This document shows positions 22,830 to 25,201 of a stretch of DNA of 25,201 bases, in pieces. Under the pieces are notes generated by a model. The model made no database searches, had not been told where the DNA came from, and saw only the letters and a program-made list of their open reading frames with translations. The stretch spans positions 2,889,676-2,914,876 of the forward strand of contig CP070771.1 in the NCBI GenBank assembly GCA_020345785.1, in the 5' to 3' direction. The DNA comes from Desulfobacterales bacterium. Its GTDB lineage: Bacteria; Desulfobacterota; Desulfobacteria; Desulfobacterales; JAFDCJ01. The position numbers and the translations under genes were made by a program. The stretch's first letter is position 1, and each line of letters starts with the position of its first letter.

Positions 22830-24638
22830 TCACTTTGCTGTTGCGCTGATTCGGCAAATACTAATGCGGCCGACAATTTCCTCATGCAAGTTCTGCAGCT
22901 CGATTTCCTCCCGCAGGTAGATGTTTTCCTTTTCCAGCTGCTGCTTGAGACCTTCGATCTCTTCGAGTCTCACTCGCAGTTGGTCTTCCATCTGTTTGCG
23001 TTCGGAGATGTCAAGGGACACACCCATCAGGCGTTCCGGCTCCCCCGAGGGATCGAAATACGGGCGGCCGCGGGCGGCCATCCACCTGATCGTGCCGTCC
23101 GGATGCACAATGCGATATTCCTCCCGAAAATCCCCTCGCGTCCGTGTCGCCTGGTCCACGCTGCGGCGAATCAGCTCCCGATCCTCGGGGTCGACGATCT
23201 GGAGGAAACCCTCGAAGTTCAGCTCCTGGTCCGGGGTAAATCCATATAATTCCCTGGTTTTTTCCGTAGCCCAGACATGGCCGGTGGCAAGCTCCAAAAC
23301 CCACAGGCCGGCTTCCGCGGAATCGGCGGCCAGATTCAGGCGGGCCTGGCTCTCGCGCAGCGACTCTTCCGAGTGCTTGCGAGCGAGCGCGCCGGCAAAT
23401 ACCTCCGCGATGAGCCGCATCCTCTGAACCAGATCAACGGGCCAGATCCGTTCCTCGCGCACCGCCACAAGCGCGCAGGAACCCAGCGTCCTGCCTCCAA
23501 TTACCATAGGGATTGACAGGAATGATTTCATGCTCTTGGCCAGACAAAGGCGCCGCTCCGCTTCGGCCTCAGCCGGCAGGTCTTCCAGCCGATTGATCAC
23601 CACCAAATTACCTTGCATCAAATGTGATAGGTACCATGGCAACTGATCCCTTGAAAGGAAAACGGGTGCCGGTTCGACTCCTGCCATATGATATTCAAAT
23701 GCGCGCCGAAGCTGAGCCCTGTCTTCCGAAAATAGCTCCAAGGTACATCGGTCCGCATCGAAAAATTCCGTGATGCGCTGAAGCCACTTATTGATTTCGC
23801 CTTCGATTTCTTTGGACGAAATGTTTACAAAACCGGCCGAAAGATCAGAAATCAGACCCTCAAACCGCAGCCGGTCCTCCAGTTGCCGCCGTGTCTGCGC
23901 AAGCTGCAGAGTATTTAAAAGAATTTCTCCCAGCAAGCGCAAGCGCGGGATGTATTCCTCAGGAAAGGCACGTTCTTTTTTTACCGAATTGATGGAAATG
24001 GTGTAGACAAATACGGCACCAACGGTGACCGGGATAAGCAGAGCGGATCTAACTTTTAATTCCTCGTATGTTTGCCTGTCGACCGCTGCCTCGACCGGCA
24101 GCTCATCCCGTGTGGTGAAGGAGACAACTTCATGTTGCTTAATGATTTTTTCGTAGACCCAGGGGAACAACTGGGTGGAAAGGTCGGTATTTTCCGGTAC
24201 AGGGGGTATATCAGAAGCATACGCGGCATGGGTGATCCGAAATGAATCGTCGTTCGGTGAAACTCGGACCAGGCCGCAACGGTCCACATTGAGAAATTCG
24301 AGGATCTGCCTCAGGGCGCCTTGAATCTCCAGATCGACCTGATCAGGGGTGATGTTGATAAACCGGGCCGAAAGATCAGACAGCAATCCTTCAAACTGCA
24401 GGCGTTCATTCAGGGCCTCCTCGGTCTGCTTCCGCTGTTCGATCTCCCTGTTCAAAGACTCGTCGGAGGCAGCCAATTGCTCGTTTGCCCTGGCGAGCGC
24501 CGCCGTCATTGCTTTCAGGCGCCGGTCCGGTTCGTCATGGGACCGCTGCAGAGCCTCCTCATGCGCTTTGTTTTTTGTATTTTCCTTTTCAAATTTCCGG
24601 TTCAGGGTCTTGGCGCTTTGCAGTGGGTCGTTGTCCAT
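22830..24638 (-). CDS. GAF-GAF-PAS sensor, truncated sigma-54 activator
   Basis: 602 residues: N-terminal coiled coil (1-78), GAF-like domain 1 (about 83-245), GAF-like domain 2 (about 259-418), PAS domain (about 432-550, with VHPDGTIRW), and a linker helix ELKQQLEKENIYLREEIEL-like (about 560-585). In this family the linker leads to HxEIVG and then a sigma-54 AAA+ domain with Walker motifs. Here HEEIVGR (585-591) is followed by 11 unrelated residues and a stop, so the ATPase and DNA-binding domains are missing. It may be inert, or act as a free sensor or competitor. The two GAF domains look like a tandem duplication. Start: ATG 24638 (GAGG 7-8 bases upstream) rather than the TTG just before. 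Confidence 0.85.
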   Translation of the reverse strand: MDNDPLQSAKTLNRKFEKENTKNKAHEEALQRSHDEPDRRLKAMTAALARANEQLAASDESLNREIEQRKQTEEALNERLQFEGLLSDLSARFINITPDQVDLEIQGALRQILEFLNVDRCGLVRVSPNDDSFRITHAAYASDIPPVPENTDLSTQLFPWVYEKIIKQHEVVSFTTRDELPVEAAVDRQTYEELKVRSALLIPVTVGAVFVYTISINSVKKERAFPEEYIPRLRLLGEILLNTLQLAQTRRQLEDRLRFEGLISDLSAGFVNISSKEIEGEINKWLQRITEFFDADRCTLELFSEDRAQLRRAFEYHMAGVEPAPVFLSRDQLPWYLSHLMQGNLVVINRLEDLPAEAEAERRLCLAKSMKSFLSIPMVIGGRTLGSCALVAVREERIWPVDLVQRMRLIAEVFAGALARKHSEESLRESQARLNLAADSAEAGLWVLELATGHVWATEKTRELYGFTPDQELNFEGFLQIVDPEDRELIRRSVDQATRTRGDFREEYRIVHPDGTIRWMAARGRPYFDPSGEPERLMGVSLDISERKQMEDQLRVRLEEIEGLKQQLEKENIYLREEIELQNLHEEIVGRISICRISATAK

Positions 24639-25201
24639 CAAAAGCCTCGCTGAGCGCTTCTGCCGTTGCTGCCATCAGCTTGTTAAATTCCGACATAAGG
24701 AAAATTGATCGCCATCTTCGGTTCGAGTGTTCTTGACCCCAAATGTGCCCTAAGAACTTTTTAACTACACCCAAAGCTGATCCTTTGTCAAAACTAATCT
24801 GTTGTCAAATTCATGCCTTATATAGTAAGTTGCCCTCCTGCAGAGCGGGAGACCTCAGGAATCCCCCTTGAAGGGCGCAACAACATACGTACAATGATAT
24901 AAATCCGAAATATTAAGCACGAAATTCGAAATTCACCCTTAAAGGCGGGCAAGAATCCGAATGACAAAAAATCCAATGACAAAAACAACATACCACTACA
25001 TTAATTATTGTAGAACCTCTCCGAGTCCTCAACAAGGAGGAAGGTTGAAAACACGACGAAAGTCCCATAGGATCAAGTTCTGCGCGGGCGGGGATAAACA
25101 ATTTGTCCCGCAACCAACAGGCTTTCATATTATACATTTAGCGATCCAAATGCATTGATTTGATCGCCAGTTCTTTGAAAACTTATTTAAACCGGCACAG
25201 T
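24639..25201. other. Right-hand intergenic region, no convincing gene
   Basis: About 560 bases. A minus-strand frame (24589-24696, MSEFNKLMAATAEALSEAF) overlaps the sensor start and could be its original N terminus. Further right lie repeat copy B2 (24915-24965), ATCCAATGACAAAAAC words, a CTACA/TGTAG hairpin (24996-25013), a TTG-start frame of 37 codons at 25045 with an AAGGAGGAAGG site but no family, and at the edge GTTCTTTGAAAACT (25170-25183). Nothing here is firmly coding. Confidence 0.45.
24915..24965. repeat. Short dispersed repeat, copy B2 (inverted relative to B1)
   Basis: AAGCACGAAATTCGAAATTC and GGCGGGCAAGAAT are shared with the reverse complement of 22018-22065, with four extra bases between the blocks. 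Related TTCGAATTTCGGATTTCG words occur at 16722-16739. Confidence 0.5.

Noticed and set aside
24830..24890. Possible tRNA-like fold after GTTGCCCTCC
   Set aside because: The arms pair poorly and there is no T-loop consensus or anticodon arm of proper length.

Overview
The window looks like a chromosome segment of an anaerobic deltaproteobacterium (Desulfobacterota; sulfate-reducer or syntroph-like). The grounds are a tungsten-type aldehyde:ferredoxin oxidoreductase locus, a 2-oxoacid:ferredoxin oxidoreductase subunit beside a GltD-like flavoprotein, Gram-negative envelope genes (MlaC, FadL/OmpP1, lipoproteins), a GAF/PAS protein of the sigma-54 activator type, and many AT-rich dispersed words between genes. 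Taxonomy is inferred from gene content only.

Layout. 1-806 (minus): 5' end of a GltD-like FAD/Fe-S gene overlapping a 2-oxoacid oxidoreductase gamma-subunit gene. 1260-2363 (plus): a GluR0-type ligand-gated potassium channel. 2364-2967: non-coding, with a decayed mlaC 3' end and a CTTAAG palindrome cluster. 2971-8138 (plus): a five-gene branched-chain amino-acid-type ABC transporter (binding protein, LivH, LivM, LivG, LivF) with an internal terminator-like structure and a LivF carrying an unusual 137-residue tail. 8172-12410 (plus): a MoaD-like protein, a four-cluster ferredoxin, AOR and a FAD/NAD oxidoreductase, resembling the Aromatoleum AorABC(D) type but split by a dyad repeat. 12438-16450 (plus): three SPFH proteins in a row (YqiK-like flotillin, HflK, HflC). 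16823-20244 (minus): a LolA-like DUF4412 protein, MlaC and a FadL-family porin, separated by repeat-rich spacers. 20389-21044 (plus): a VapBC-type toxin-antitoxin pair. 21256-24638 (minus): a DUF4410 lipoprotein, a lipoprotein whose SHOCT tail has been frame-shifted away, and a GAF-GAF-PAS protein that stops where a sigma-54 AAA+ domain would normally begin.

How the parts may work together (inference): the Liv-type system imports an amino or carboxylic acid; 2-oxoacid oxidoreductase and AOR chemistry would handle the keto acids and aldehydes made from it, passing electrons to ferredoxin or NAD. The SPFH trio could organise or protect the membrane. The minus-strand group MlaC/DUF4412/FadL is an envelope lipid and hydrophobic-compound set.

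Most distinctive signals: a pair of about 165-bp structured repeats (17527-17692 and 21045-21206), an exact 55-residue periodicity in the flotillin coiled coil, the GluR0-like channel with nested palindromes at its promoter, and several precise gene-decay events. I found no CRISPR array, tRNA, rRNA or intact transposase.
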